DNA from: Eubacterium sp.
Lineage (GTDB): Bacteria; Bacillota; Clostridia; Oscillospirales; Acutalibacteraceae
Length of the DNA: 64,000 nt
Reading direction: 5' to 3'
Assembly (NCBI GenBank): GCA_022511205.1
Contig: JAFLRY010000006.1
Location: forward strand, 1-64,000
Shown here: positions 46,603-56,302 of the stretch, piece after piece
How positions within the stretch are numbered: the first letter of the stretch is position 1
How the letters are laid out: every line of letters starts with the position of its first letter
Notes under the pieces: model-generated
The model's database searches: none
What the model was told of the DNA's origin: nothing
Seen by the model: the letters and a program-made list of their open reading frames with translations, nothing else
Program-made: the position numbers and the translations under genes

Positions 46603-47664
46603 TCATTTATTCAAATATTCTTTTGTCTTTTTAAGGAAAATATCCATTTCTTCGTCTGTGCCAACGGTGATTCGAACGTGGTTATCTATTCTCGGCAAAT
46701 TGAAATAGCGGATAAATACCTTTTGCGTTTTAAGCCATTCAAAATAATCACGCATATTCATCGAATCGTGGGTGGCGAAAATGAAGTTGGTCTGTGAATC
46801 GAGGGCGGTGAAGCCGAGCGCGCGAAGTTCTTTAATAACGCTTTCTCTCGTGGTGATGACCTTTGAAACTGTTTCTTCGAAATATTTCTTATCCTTTATA
46901 GAAGCAGTGCCTGCAGCCATTGAAACGCTGTCTACAGTATAGCTATTGTAGGAATTTTTCACGGCTTCAAGCACCGCGATCAGCTCTTTATTGCCTATAG
47001 CATAGCCGATCCTCAAGCCCGCAAGGCTTCTGCTCTTTGAAAAAGTTCCCGTAATGATGAGATTTTCGTATTTTTTCGTTAACTCCACGCCGGAATAACA
47101 GCCGAAATCAACGTAGGCCTCGTCAATAATAACGATGCAGTCCTGATTGTATTTCATCAGCTTCTCAATGAAATCTTTTCCCTCGCCGAGAGAGGTGGGG
47201 GCGTTGGGATTGGGGATAACCACGCCGCCGTTTTCCTCGGCGTAATCATCAACGTTAATGCGAAAATCATCATTCAGCGGATAATTCTTAAAGGGGATAT
47301 TGAAAAGCCTGCACCAAACGGGATAGAAGCTGTAGGTGATATCGGGGAAAACGATAGACTTATCACTGTTGAAAAACGCCTGAAAGCAAAGGGCAAGCAC
47401 ATCGTCCGAGCCGTTACCGAGAAAGACGTTTTGCGGCTGAACGTTATAATATTCAGCCATAGCCTGCTTGAATGCGGAGGCGTTCGCGTCGGGATAAAGC
47501 CGTAAGCCGTCACAGTTAAAGCTGTTTATAGCCTCAATAGCCTTAGGAGACGGGGGATAGGGGTTTTCGTTGGCGTTGAGCTTAACGATATTTTTATCCT
47601 TGCTTTGCTCACCGGGAACGTAGGGATCGATATCTCTTAAATTCATTTTCCATAATTTGTCCAT
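46603..47664 (-). CDS. hisC: Histidinol-phosphate aminotransferase family PLP enzyme
   Basis: KLNANENPYPPSP, FLGNGSDDVL, VIPNPNAPT, VIIDEAYVDF, TFSKSRSLAGLRIGYAIG. Confidence 0.9.
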   Translation of the reverse strand: MDKLWKMNLRDIDPYVPGEQSKDKNIVKLNANENPYPPSPKAIEAINSFNCDGLRLYPDANASAFKQAMAEYYNVQPQNVFLGNGSDDVLALCFQAFFNSDKSIVFPDITYSFYPVWCRLFNIPFKNYPLNDDFRINVDDYAEENGGVVIPNPNAPTSLGEGKDFIEKLMKYNQDCIVIIDEAYVDFGCYSGVELTKKYENLIITGTFSKSRSLAGLRIGYAIGNKELIAVLEAVKNSYNSYTVDSVSMAAGTASIKDKKYFEETVSKVITTRESVIKELRALGFTALDSQTNFIFATHDSMNMRDYFEWLKTQKVFIRYFNLPRIDNHVRITVGTDEEMDIFLKKTKEYLNK

Positions 47665-47760
47665 AGTCATTACCTCGGCGTATATTTTATCACGGCTTAC
47701 ACTTATAATCAACATAATAATAAGAAAAGACACGGATATTCGTGCCTTTTATAGTAATTA

Positions 47761-48018
47761 TTAAGTTTCAGACAAATCTTCGTTATTAAATAAGTCGATA
47801 ATTGATATCTTTAAAACCTTTGCAATTGCAAACAATTCAATATCCGTTACGGTTCTTGATTGATCTTCGATTCTTGAAATAGAACCTCTGCAAACGTAAA
47901 CACCGAGGAGTTCAAGTTTGTTTGATAATTTTTGCTGGCTCATTTTATTCAGTATTCTATATTTCTTAATGTTTTGACCGACGAGATTCATTTTTTCTCC
48001 GTCAATTATTCGGGCCAT
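47761..48018 (-). CDS. Small XRE-family HTH regulator
   Basis: LVGQNIKKYRILNKMSQQKLSNKLELLGVYVCRGSISRIEDQSRTVTDIELFAIAKVL. Confidence 0.9.
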   Translation of the reverse strand: MARIIDGEKMNLVGQNIKKYRILNKMSQQKLSNKLELLGVYVCRGSISRIEDQSRTVTDIELFAIAKVLKISIIDLFNNEDLSET

Positions 48019-48039
48019 AGTACCATTTCTCCATGCTTA

Positions 48040-48107
48040 TTGTCTTGACATAAGACAATTACTATGCTATCATAAACACGCAAAAATATTGTCTTATCAT
48101 AAGACAA
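48040..48107 (+). promoter_or_regulatory. Promoter (TTGACA-N17-TATCAT) with two 19-bp palindromic operator candidates
   Basis: TTGTCTTGACATAAGACAA (48040..48058) overlaps -35 (48045..48050); -10 at 48068..48073; TTGTCTTATCATAAGACAA at 48089..48107. Confidence 0.85.
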
Positions 48108-48127
48108 AAAGTGAAATGGAGAAGATT

Positions 48128-49120
48128 ATGATAAAAAAAGAAATTCAAGTTATTATAATAGCTTTTGCTATGCTTTTTGGTATTTCGTTATTTGTTGGAA
48201 TAATTGTAGAAAATAATAGTTATACTGAAGAATCAAATAATGAACCAACTGTTGATGATGTATATGATACTGCTACAACAGAAGTTACCACAGTTAAAAC
48301 AACAACTGAACCACTAACACAACAAGTCAATTTGAGTGAATCATGTGATAAAATTTTAGCAAGTGGTTTATATGACGGGGATTATTATGAGTTGGTGGCA
48401 ACACAAGAAGAAACCTATAACGAGGTTGTTATTAAAATAGGTGTTATAAAAAACAATGAATGGCTTATTCCTTTAACAACGGATAGTCCATTTATTAATG
48501 AAGATGGAAGACTTTTTACTTATAATTATTATGATCATAATATGCATAGTAATAGTACAAAAAATTTAGAGTTTGTTTCAGATGACTATAATTTTATAGG
48601 TAATGGCTGTTTTTATATCTATACAAGTAGTGTAGGCAATATTATTTACAATGCCGAAATAGACAAGGAATTGGTTCTTCCAAAATCAGCAGGAGCAGGC
48701 GTTAATTTTTACAGATTGCATTTTGAAGAGTCATTGGATGAGTATGTTTGTTCGGATAAGTTTATTATTGAATATTATAAAGATTCTTCATATCAAGATG
48801 TTAGATTGTTAGATACTAATACAATGGAAATGAAGATTATAATTGAAAATCCGGATTATAATGTTGTTGGTCCGTTAGTAGATGGATTATTTGCAATGGG
48901 ATATTCTTATTCTGATTCAGTAAATGCATTTTATGATATTAATGGCAAAAAAATATTAGATGTTAGTGAATATAAAATTCATTATACTAGAGATACCTAT
49001 GGTAAATATCCTTATTTTGAAAATGGACAATTTAAATTTGTAACAACAAATGAAGCTGGAACAAAATATGATATGATTATTGAAAAAACAGGAAAAGTTA
49101 TTGAAAGTGTTGAAAGATAA
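48128..49120 (+). CDS. Orphan membrane-anchored extracytoplasmic protein, Thr-rich linker; WG/propeller-like C-terminus possible
   Basis: ATG at 48128 with GGAG SD (ORF-track TTG start at 48089 lies in operator); IIIAFAMLFGISLFVGIIV TM; AT-rich codons. Confidence 0.8.
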   Translation: MIKKEIQVIIIAFAMLFGISLFVGIIVENNSYTEESNNEPTVDDVYDTATTEVTTVKTTTEPLTQQVNLSESCDKILASGLYDGDYYELVATQEETYNEVVIKIGVIKNNEWLIPLTTDSPFINEDGRLFTYNYYDHNMHSNSTKNLEFVSDDYNFIGNGCFYIYTSSVGNIIYNAEIDKELVLPKSAGAGVNFYRLHFEESLDEYVCSDKFIIEYYKDSSYQDVRLLDTNTMEMKIIIENPDYNVVGPLVDGLFAMGYSYSDSVNAFYDINGKKILDVSEYKIHYTRDTYGKYPYFENGQFKFVTTNEAGTKYDMIIEKTGKVIESVER

Positions 49121-49228
49121 TTTGTTTTTATAAATGTTTTATGAAAAACTGTACATTTTTCCGTACCCAAAAAAGATAATATTGTTTTACCTCTGTGATT
49201 ATGGTAATATTTATTCGGAGGGAATAAT

Positions 49229-50431
49229 ATGGATATTTTCATTATAGCTTTACTTGCGGCTCTGATCGTGCTGATGATCGTTGCGATCGTGCTGATAATC
49301 AAAAACAAGCCGAAAGAGGATAACGGTATTTCATTACTTGACCAAAAGGTAGACATCAATGCTCAGCGAACGGAAAACGGCTTGCGGCATGTTTCAGATC
49401 AAATGCGCGTACTGACGGAGAAAAACTACGAGCAGATGCTCCGAATCAACGAATCGCTCAACGAAAACGCTGAAAAGCAGTCCCGTAGGATCGGCGAATC
49501 CATAGCTGCTATGCAGGAGAGCAACGAGAAAAAGCTGGAGCAGATGCGCGTTACCGTTGACGAGAAGCTGACAGAAACGCTGAATCAGCGCTTGAACGCT
49601 TCCTTCAGGACGGTTTCGGAACAGCTTGAAAACGTTTATAAAAGCCTCGGCGAGATGAAAACTCTTTCAGAGGGGGTTACGGATAACGTTAAAGGTCTCA
49701 ACCGCGTGCTGACCAACGTTAAGGCGCGCGGCACTTGGGCGGAGGTTCAGCTTGGCAATATTCTTGATGAGACGATTCCCGGAATGTACGAAACCAACGT
49801 GCAGACCAATCCGAAATATAACGGCAGAGTTGAGTTCGCGGTAAGAATTCCCAATTCAGAGGACGATAGCATTACGTATCTCCCGATAGATTCGAAATTC
49901 CCGATGGAGGATTACGCGCGGCTTTCCGCCGCCGCGGACGCCGGAAATCTTGAGGAGCTTGAAAGGGCGAAAAAGGCGCTGGAAAGACGAGTTCAGGACG
50001 AGGCAAAGCTGATAAGGCAGTACGTAAGCACGCCGGAGACTACTCCATTCGCTATTCTTTATCTTGCCACCGAGGGGCTTTACGCCGAGATAACCTCAAG
50101 CAAGAGCGGCGTTGCCGAAAAGCTTCAGGCTGACGGAATCATGATAGCAGGACCAAGCACGATAACGGCGCTGCTTAATTCACTTGCGATGGGCTTCCGC
50201 ACTATGGCAATAAACAAAAAGGCAAACGAGGTTTGGAAAGTGTTGGGCGCGGCAAAAGAGCAGTACGGAAAATTCGGTATTCTGCTTCAAAAAGCTAAGA
50301 AAAAGATCGAGGAAGCGGGCAAGACTATTGATGAAGCGGATCACAGAAATGAGATCATACAAAAAAGCCTGCGTAAAGTAGAAACACTTGACAGCGGTGA
50401 AGCGAACGATATTCTCGGACTTGAGGAATAA
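49229..50431 (+). CDS. rmuC: DNA recombination protein RmuC
   Basis: GTWAEVQLGNILDETIPGMYETNVQTNPKYNGRVEFAVRIP, LPIDSKFPMEDYARL. Confidence 0.93.
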   Translation: MDIFIIALLAALIVLMIVAIVLIIKNKPKEDNGISLLDQKVDINAQRTENGLRHVSDQMRVLTEKNYEQMLRINESLNENAEKQSRRIGESIAAMQESNEKKLEQMRVTVDEKLTETLNQRLNASFRTVSEQLENVYKSLGEMKTLSEGVTDNVKGLNRVLTNVKARGTWAEVQLGNILDETIPGMYETNVQTNPKYNGRVEFAVRIPNSEDDSITYLPIDSKFPMEDYARLSAAADAGNLEELERAKKALERRVQDEAKLIRQYVSTPETTPFAILYLATEGLYAEITSSKSGVAEKLQADGIMIAGPSTITALLNSLAMGFRTMAINKKANEVWKVLGAAKEQYGKFGILLQKAKKKIEEAGKTIDEADHRNEIIQKSLRKVETLDSGEANDILGLEE

Positions 50432-50470
50432 AACATAAAAATTAAGGGCAAAGGTGAATTACCCCCAGTT

Positions 50471-50525
50471 GCGGTACCCAAAATTTTTAGCGCACCAAAT
50501 AATGGTGCGCTAAAATTTTGACCGC
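50471..50525. repeat. Long imperfect stem-loop element
   Basis: GCGGT-acc-CAAAATTTT(T)AGCGCACCA-aataa-TGGTGCGCTAAAATTTTG-ACCGC. Confidence 0.8.
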
Positions 50526-50602
50526 TGCCAGTTCTTTTTGCTTCCTTTATCTCGCACTGCGAGCGGTCGCAAACGAACCCCTTTTTTTATACTGTTTTTA
50601 GA

Positions 50603-52126
50603 TTATTCAGCCGTTTCGCTCATCTTTGCCGTGCGAGCCGCTTCAAGCTCTGCCTGAGCCTTTTCCTTGGTCTTTCCTGTGTAATCGTTGAAGAACATCG
50701 GAATGATCGTAAGCAGGAAGCCGACGGCAGGAACGATAGTTACAAGAGCCAAAAGCATGATCTGCGTATGCTCGGACTGCTGATAGAAGATCTGTCTGCC
50801 GTCAACGTCAACAAGATCCTTGTTAACTGCCATAAAGTCCGTAGTGCCGAGTATCTGACCGAATACGAAGGTTGCGATGGCCGCGTTGACCTTTGAAAGG
50901 AAGGTCTGGAAGGAGAAGCAAACGCCCTCGTGTCTTTCGCCGGTTTTCCATTCCATATAGTCAACCGCGTCCGCGATAAGCGCATAGGTGATAACGTTGT
51001 AGATACCAAGCGGAATACCCATAAGGAAGAGGAATACCCAAAGAAGGAAGATATTGATATTGGTAATGTTCATTGAGAAGATCACGTAGCAAAGCGCGTG
51101 AACGATAAGACCGAAAACGGCTGAGCCGATGTAGATCTGTTTAAGTGAAAACTTCTTTCTGAGCATCGGGAAGATCGCCATTGCGGGCACCATACCAACG
51201 CCGATCGCAACCGTAAGGGTGGTAACGATCGTTCCGCGGGGGATCTGGAAGGCGTAGGGGAAGGTGTAAGCCTCTGCAGCGTTAACGTTCGGGATAAGGG
51301 TGGTCTGCGCCGCGTCTGCGAAGATCTTGCTGAAGTCGGTGTAGTTCTGAATGATAAGGTAGTTACCAATATAGTCCGCGCACTGGTTTGCGGTTACCAT
51401 CGTTGAGCCGAGGATAGCGGCGAAAATTACGATAATGAGAAGCTTATCCTTGCCGAGAACGGAGAAGGTCTCCTTGAAAGAAGGAGTGTGATCCATCTTC
51501 GGAACTCTTTCCTTAGATACAAAAAAGATAAGGATCGAAAGACCGCATCCAAGCAGAGCGAAGATCAAAGCGCCAACGAAGAAGCCCTTGGTGTAGCCCA
51601 TATTGCTTTGATAGAGGATCGGGATAAGGAGCGCGGGAAGGATTCCGCCGAAGGTGGAGCCGAGTCTTGCGGTTGAGATGAAGGAGGTTCTTTCGCTCTC
51701 AAGGGGAGTGATAACGGAGGAAAGACCCCAGAAGGGAACATCCTGAATCGTGAAGGCAACGCCCCAAAGAATGTATGTAACGAGAGCCCAGATGAAAGCG
51801 CCTGTTGAGCCGTCCTCAAAGGGAGCGGTGAAAAGAAGGATCGTGCAGATCGCGATCGGAACGGGGGAATAGAGAAGGTAAGGTCTCATTTTGCCCCATT
51901 TTGATTTGGTGCGGTCAACGATCATACCCATAACCGGGTCGTTGATAGCATCAAAAATTCTGCCTATAAGAATGATCGTTGTGCCTTGGGTAAGTGTAAG
52001 CCCGGCGCCGTTTTGAAAGAATACGAGGGTAAACATAGACATCAGAGTGTAGATACCCGAACGTCCGAACGCGCCTACCGTAAAGGCTATTCGCTCTTTC
52101 AAGGTCAAATATTTTTTGTTTTCCAT
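50603..52126 (-). CDS. GPH-type MFS sugar transporter
   Basis: LKERIAFTVGAFGRSGIYTLMSMF, IGRIFDAINDPVMGMIVDRTKSKWGKMRPYLLY. Confidence 0.9.
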   Translation of the reverse strand: MENKKYLTLKERIAFTVGAFGRSGIYTLMSMFTLVFFQNGAGLTLTQGTTIILIGRIFDAINDPVMGMIVDRTKSKWGKMRPYLLYSPVPIAICTILLFTAPFEDGSTGAFIWALVTYILWGVAFTIQDVPFWGLSSVITPLESERTSFISTARLGSTFGGILPALLIPILYQSNMGYTKGFFVGALIFALLGCGLSILIFFVSKERVPKMDHTPSFKETFSVLGKDKLLIIVIFAAILGSTMVTANQCADYIGNYLIIQNYTDFSKIFADAAQTTLIPNVNAAEAYTFPYAFQIPRGTIVTTLTVAIGVGMVPAMAIFPMLRKKFSLKQIYIGSAVFGLIVHALCYVIFSMNITNINIFLLWVFLFLMGIPLGIYNVITYALIADAVDYMEWKTGERHEGVCFSFQTFLSKVNAAIATFVFGQILGTTDFMAVNKDLVDVDGRQIFYQQSEHTQIMLLALVTIVPAVGFLLTIIPMFFNDYTGKTKEKAQAELEAARTAKMSETAE

Positions 52127-52224
52127 TTTTCTTCCTCTCTAACTAAGAAAATATTTAGCATTTCGTTAAAAACACTTATAATTATTATAAATGATAATTG
52201 ATTTTTAGTCAATCCGCTAAATAA

Positions 52225-53319
52225 TTATTTTAACAAGTAATTTATTAACAGGATCGCCGCAACGATTCCGATGATCGCGGCAATTATTTTTAGCCCTCTG
52301 TTTACCGCATCGTAAAAGTTGGTGGGCATAAGCTGTAGAATTGCGTAGCGAAGCCTTTCTTTAACTTTCGTTCCCACTAAATCTCTGTACCGCAGATCGT
52401 AAGTATTAAGCTCACCGTCAGAATGTAAATTGATTATACGCACGCCGCGGTCCAGCCCCGGTCCGTAAACGTGAAAGCCCGCGCCCTGAGTATACCCCAC
52501 GTCAACGCCGTTTACCTTTCCGTTAAAGGAATTGTTGTGATCGTGACCGAAATAGATGCCCTTAACGTCTCCCTTTTCAGTCATCGCCGTAAATTCGCTG
52601 CCGTTTTCCATTGGATCGGCAGGAGATTCCTTCATAAAGCCCACTTCGTTGACCCTTTCTTTGTTGAGAACGTACCACTTTCCTGCGTGATTGCGAAAAC
52701 CCTGAACTGAGCCCTTGACGCTCTTTTTCACTTCAAGCAGAAGCTCCATAACCTCGGGAACGGGAATGTGCTGGATCACAACTGAGGGGATCACTGTGCC
52801 TTTTTTTGCCTCGTATTCATCACGGGTGCGTTTGTACCATTCAATTTGATTTTCGTGAACGTGATCGTAGCCGATGGTCAGACTTGTGTGGCTGTCTATA
52901 AGATAGAGCAGGTATTTGATCTCGTCGCCCTCCGCGATCTCAATAACGTGATTCGCGCAGCCGTCGATATCGGGCGTATCTTCGCCGATAAAGCCGTCGA
53001 TCTTTTTGTAAATCTCAAGCTGTTCTTTATTGGAGACGCCCACCTGCCTGTCGTGATTACCGAAGCAGATCGAAAATGGAATGCCGCGTGAGGACACGGG
53101 GGAAGTGATCTCCCGCAAAACTCGTTCAACGGTTTCTTTATTGCCTTTGAAGCTGCTTTTGCCCCATATCTGATCGCCTGAAAATACCACCAGATCGGGG
53201 CACTCCTTATCAATTGCCGCGTTAATGAGATTTAGCGTATCGGGGCTGACCTTTGAGCCCTCCTGCACGTCCGCTATCTGCATAATTTTAAATAAGCCGT
53301 TTTTGAATTGTAATGCCAT
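52225..53319 (-). CDS. Metallophosphoesterase with C-terminal TM
   Basis: MQIADVQEG, VFSGDQIWG, FGNHDRQVG, GHDHNN; ORF-track start at 53436 overlaps the upstream gene's terminator, so ATG at 53319 preferred. Confidence 0.87.
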   Translation of the reverse strand: MALQFKNGLFKIMQIADVQEGSKVSPDTLNLINAAIDKECPDLVVFSGDQIWGKSSFKGNKETVERVLREITSPVSSRGIPFSICFGNHDRQVGVSNKEQLEIYKKIDGFIGEDTPDIDGCANHVIEIAEGDEIKYLLYLIDSHTSLTIGYDHVHENQIEWYKRTRDEYEAKKGTVIPSVVIQHIPVPEVMELLLEVKKSVKGSVQGFRNHAGKWYVLNKERVNEVGFMKESPADPMENGSEFTAMTEKGDVKGIYFGHDHNNSFNGKVNGVDVGYTQGAGFHVYGPGLDRGVRIINLHSDGELNTYDLRYRDLVGTKVKERLRYAILQLMPTNFYDAVNRGLKIIAAIIGIVAAILLINYLLK

Positions 53320-53393
53320 ACTCCACCGCCTAAATTCAGTATATAATAATTGTACCATACCGAAAGGGATTATTACAAGTGATAAAAAAATAC

Positions 53394-53421
53394 CGCCAAG
53401 CAGGTGAAAACTTGCTTGGCG
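53394..53421 (-). terminator. Terminator of the 53436..54308 gene
   Basis: Minus strand CGCCAAGCAAG-ttttcac-CTGCTTGGCG followed by GTATTTTTTT. Confidence 0.85.
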
Positions 53422-53435
53422 ATACGAAATAATCA

Positions 53436-54308
53436 TTATTTTGAAAACTCAACTGATTTTGCCCAATCGATGATCGTTTGCTGTTGCTGCTCAAAATTCT
53501 TATCAAGAGTAGCGAACTGCACCATCCAGAATGCGTCGGGCGCTTTATAAAGCACCGTGAAGTAATGATAGTTCTCGTTTATTGTCGGAACAGTATAGCT
53601 ATACTGGAAGTAGGTCAATCCGTCGCTGTTTTCCAATTGAATATCGGAAGACAAATTGTTATTTTTTAAAACCAGTTCGCCATATTGCTCAATGGTGTAG
53701 TTTTCAAAACCGTCTAAAAGATCAAAGCCTTCTCTCAATGCAAACACGATTGCGTCTTTCGATTCATAACAGAAGGTGAAATTCTGAGCGTTGGTTTCGG
53801 AAAATTGATCCGTTAATGTGATTTGCAATCCGTTGGAAGAAAATGTCTTTTCTTCAACTTTTGTGGTAGAAAACCAACCTGCAGTAAGTGAATAACCTAT
53901 TAAAAATCCCACTATGACAGCAATGATTAAAACAAGAAGACCCTTTTTGCTGCCCTTTTTTCGATTTTGCAGAATCTCCGGATCTGTTACGCCGTCAAAG
54001 CGAAAAGCGTTTCCGCTTGCGGGATTGAAATGGTTTTTGCCGGTGAGGAATACGTCCTCTTCACCCGCAGGAATATTGTAATATTCATTGCAGTAATTCT
54101 TGCTGAGCTTATCCGCTATAACAAACACGCGTGAAGCGCGTTCATCAATTGCAAACGTTTTCTCCTCGCCGTTTTTAACGGTGCCGAGCTTTCGGCAGGG
54201 CGTGTCGTTTATTACGATTTCGGGAAATGAAGGATCTTCTATGTATACCTTCATCTTCATGGCGCTCGCAACGAAGCTTTTCGTTCTTTTTATCGTTAGA
54301 TTTCTCAT
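53436..54308 (-). CDS. Hypothetical protein, internal TM segment and extracytoplasmic C-terminal domain
   Basis: GSKKGLLVLIIAVIVGFLIGYSL TM; remainder soluble. Confidence 0.7.
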   Translation of the reverse strand: MRNLTIKRTKSFVASAMKMKVYIEDPSFPEIVINDTPCRKLGTVKNGEEKTFAIDERASRVFVIADKLSKNYCNEYYNIPAGEEDVFLTGKNHFNPASGNAFRFDGVTDPEILQNRKKGSKKGLLVLIIAVIVGFLIGYSLTAGWFSTTKVEEKTFSSNGLQITLTDQFSETNAQNFTFCYESKDAIVFALREGFDLLDGFENYTIEQYGELVLKNNNLSSDIQLENSDGLTYFQYSYTVPTINENYHYFTVLYKAPDAFWMVQFATLDKNFEQQQQTIIDWAKSVEFSK

Positions 54309-54412
54309 ATAATCACCTCAATGATATTGTAGCATATGACATTTATTTGTTCAAGCTTTTGGCTGAAAAAATGAAAGCGAGCATAAGTTTTATGCCCGCT
54401 TGATGAATTGTG

Positions 54413-56302
54413 TTATTTATGAGCTCCCGACTGCTGGGCTTCATACTGTATCGTGTAGAGCCGGTAGTAACGCCCGCGCTTTGCGAGAAGCTCCTGGTGG
54501 TTGCCCTGCTCCTGAATAACGCCCTGAGACAGCACGATGATATTGTCCGCATGCTGAATGGTGGAAAGGCGGTGCGCCACGATAAGCATAGTGCCTATAT
54601 TTTTCATCTTCTCAAGGGAATCCTGAATAAGAAGTTCCGTTTCCGTATCGATGTTGGCGGTGGCTTCGTCAAGGATCATCACCGCGGGCTTGTGGAGAAC
54701 CGTGCGGGCAAAGCTCAGAAGCTGGCGCTGACCCGCTGAAAAGTTGTTGCCGCGTTCACGGACTGCCTCATCAAGACCGCTCTCCAGCTTGTTGATAAAG
54801 TGATCGGCGTTGACGTATCTGCAGGCTTCCCAAATCTGTTCCTCGGTGAAACTTTCCTCTCTCAGGGCAATGTTGCTGCGGATAGTGCCGGAGAACAGGA
54901 AAACGTCCTGAAGCATCTGCCCGAAATGCTTTCGCAGGGAGGCTATTTTGATGTGCTTTATGTCGATCCCGTCTATCAAAATTTGGCCCTTTTGGATATC
55001 GTAGTTGCGGCAGATAAGGGATAAAATGGTGGTCTTTCCCGAGCCTGTTGAGCCCACAAAGGCAACCGTCTGCTTCGGATCAATATGGAAGGAAACGCCT
55101 TTAAGCACCCATTCGCCCGGATTGTAGGCAAACCATACGTCCTTAAATTCGATTTCGCCGCGTATCTCGGGAAGCTCGATAGCGTCCGGTTTGTCCGCAA
55201 GCTCGGGCTTCATATCAAGAACGGAGAAAATCTTTTCCGATGAAGCAAAGGCGGACTGAAGGAAGTTGAACTGCTCCGCAAGGGTTTGAATGGGGTTGAA
55301 GAATTTTGAGATGTACATATAGAAGGTGACCAAAGTGCCGCCTGTAATGACCTGACCCATAAATTCCGTATTCTGAATATAGCCGCGCCCGCCTAAATAG
55401 AACAGACACATAACGGACGAGATATACAGCATATAAACCATCGGGCGGAAGATACCGAACACGAAAATCTGATGCTGCTTTGATTTCTTCAGCTTGTTGC
55501 TACGGGCTAAAAAATCGCTGTATTTCTCCTGCTCGCGGTTGAACACTTGCGTGATTTTTATTCCCGATAGATTTTCCGAAAGATAGGTGTTGATATCGGT
55601 GGTGTTGTCCTTTACCACGCGGTAAACACGGCGGCTGAACTTGCGGAAGATCACCGTGAACAAAACGAGAAACGGAATGAAGCACAGGATCATCAGCGTG
55701 AGCATATAGTTTTTAATAAGCATCGCGCCGAGAACGCCGAATACGATAAACACGTTTTTTGCCATAGTTACCAATATGTTGGTGAACATCATGGAGATCG
55801 CGTTCGTGTCGTTGCAAACACGGGTGACAAGCTTGCCGACCGGTATCTGATTCAGCTGATTGTGAGATAGGCTCTCAATGTGGGTGAACACGTCCTGACG
55901 CAGGGCGGAAAGAATTTTCTGCCCCGTTTTTTGCAGGATAATGCCCTGAAAGTAGGTGCAGCCCATTGAAACCACAAGTATGCCGGCGTACATAGCTACA
56001 TAGATAAACAGGGCGGAAAGCTCAAAGCTGTCCTTTATCATCTCCTCAATGTTTCCCACAAGAATGGGGGAGATCAGATCGTAGGAGATGGAAAACAGCA
56101 TAAACATTAGCACAACGAGAAAGCTTTTCCAATGGGGCTTTGCGTATCTCAGCAGGCGGCGCATTATTTCGCTGTCTGCCATATGACGGTCAAAGCCGAT
56201 GGCTTCTTTTTTATTCTTTATTCCTGCGTATGCCACTATAAAAATGATTGCGAAAACGCCGATGACAGCGCCTACGATGAGGACAGGTAAATACTCACGC
56301 AT
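54413..56302 (-). CDS. ABC transporter permease/ATP-binding protein (exporter half)
   Basis: GSTGSGKTT, FSAGQRQLLSFARTV, MILDEATANID. Confidence 0.92.
   Translation of the reverse strand: MREYLPVLIVGAVIGVFAIIFIVAYAGIKNKKEAIGFDRHMADSEIMRRLLRYAKPHWKSFLVVLMFMLFSISYDLISPILVGNIEEMIKDSFELSALFIYVAMYAGILVVSMGCTYFQGIILQKTGQKILSALRQDVFTHIESLSHNQLNQIPVGKLVTRVCNDTNAISMMFTNILVTMAKNVFIVFGVLGAMLIKNYMLTLMILCFIPFLVLFTVIFRKFSRRVYRVVKDNTTDINTYLSENLSGIKITQVFNREQEKYSDFLARSNKLKKSKQHQIFVFGIFRPMVYMLYISSVMCLFYLGGRGYIQNTEFMGQVITGGTLVTFYMYISKFFNPIQTLAEQFNFLQSAFASSEKIFSVLDMKPELADKPDAIELPEIRGEIEFKDVWFAYNPGEWVLKGVSFHIDPKQTVAFVGSTGSGKTTILSLICRNYDIQKGQILIDGIDIKHIKIASLRKHFGQMLQDVFLFSGTIRSNIALREESFTEEQIWEACRYVNADHFINKLESGLDEAVRERGNNFSAGQRQLLSFARTVLHKPAVMILDEATANIDTETELLIQDSLEKMKNIGTMLIVAHRLSTIQHADNIIVLSQGVIQEQGNHQELLAKRGRYYRLYTIQYEAQQSGAHK

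Noticed and set aside
48089-48127. TTG start of the orphan gene as given in the ORF track
   Set aside because: Codons lie on the second operator palindrome; ATG at 48128 has a GGAG SD.
53320-53436. N-terminal TM extension of the metallophosphoesterase as given in the ORF track
   Set aside because: That stretch contains the upstream gene's terminator hairpin (53394..53421) and T-run; ATG at 53319 fits better.
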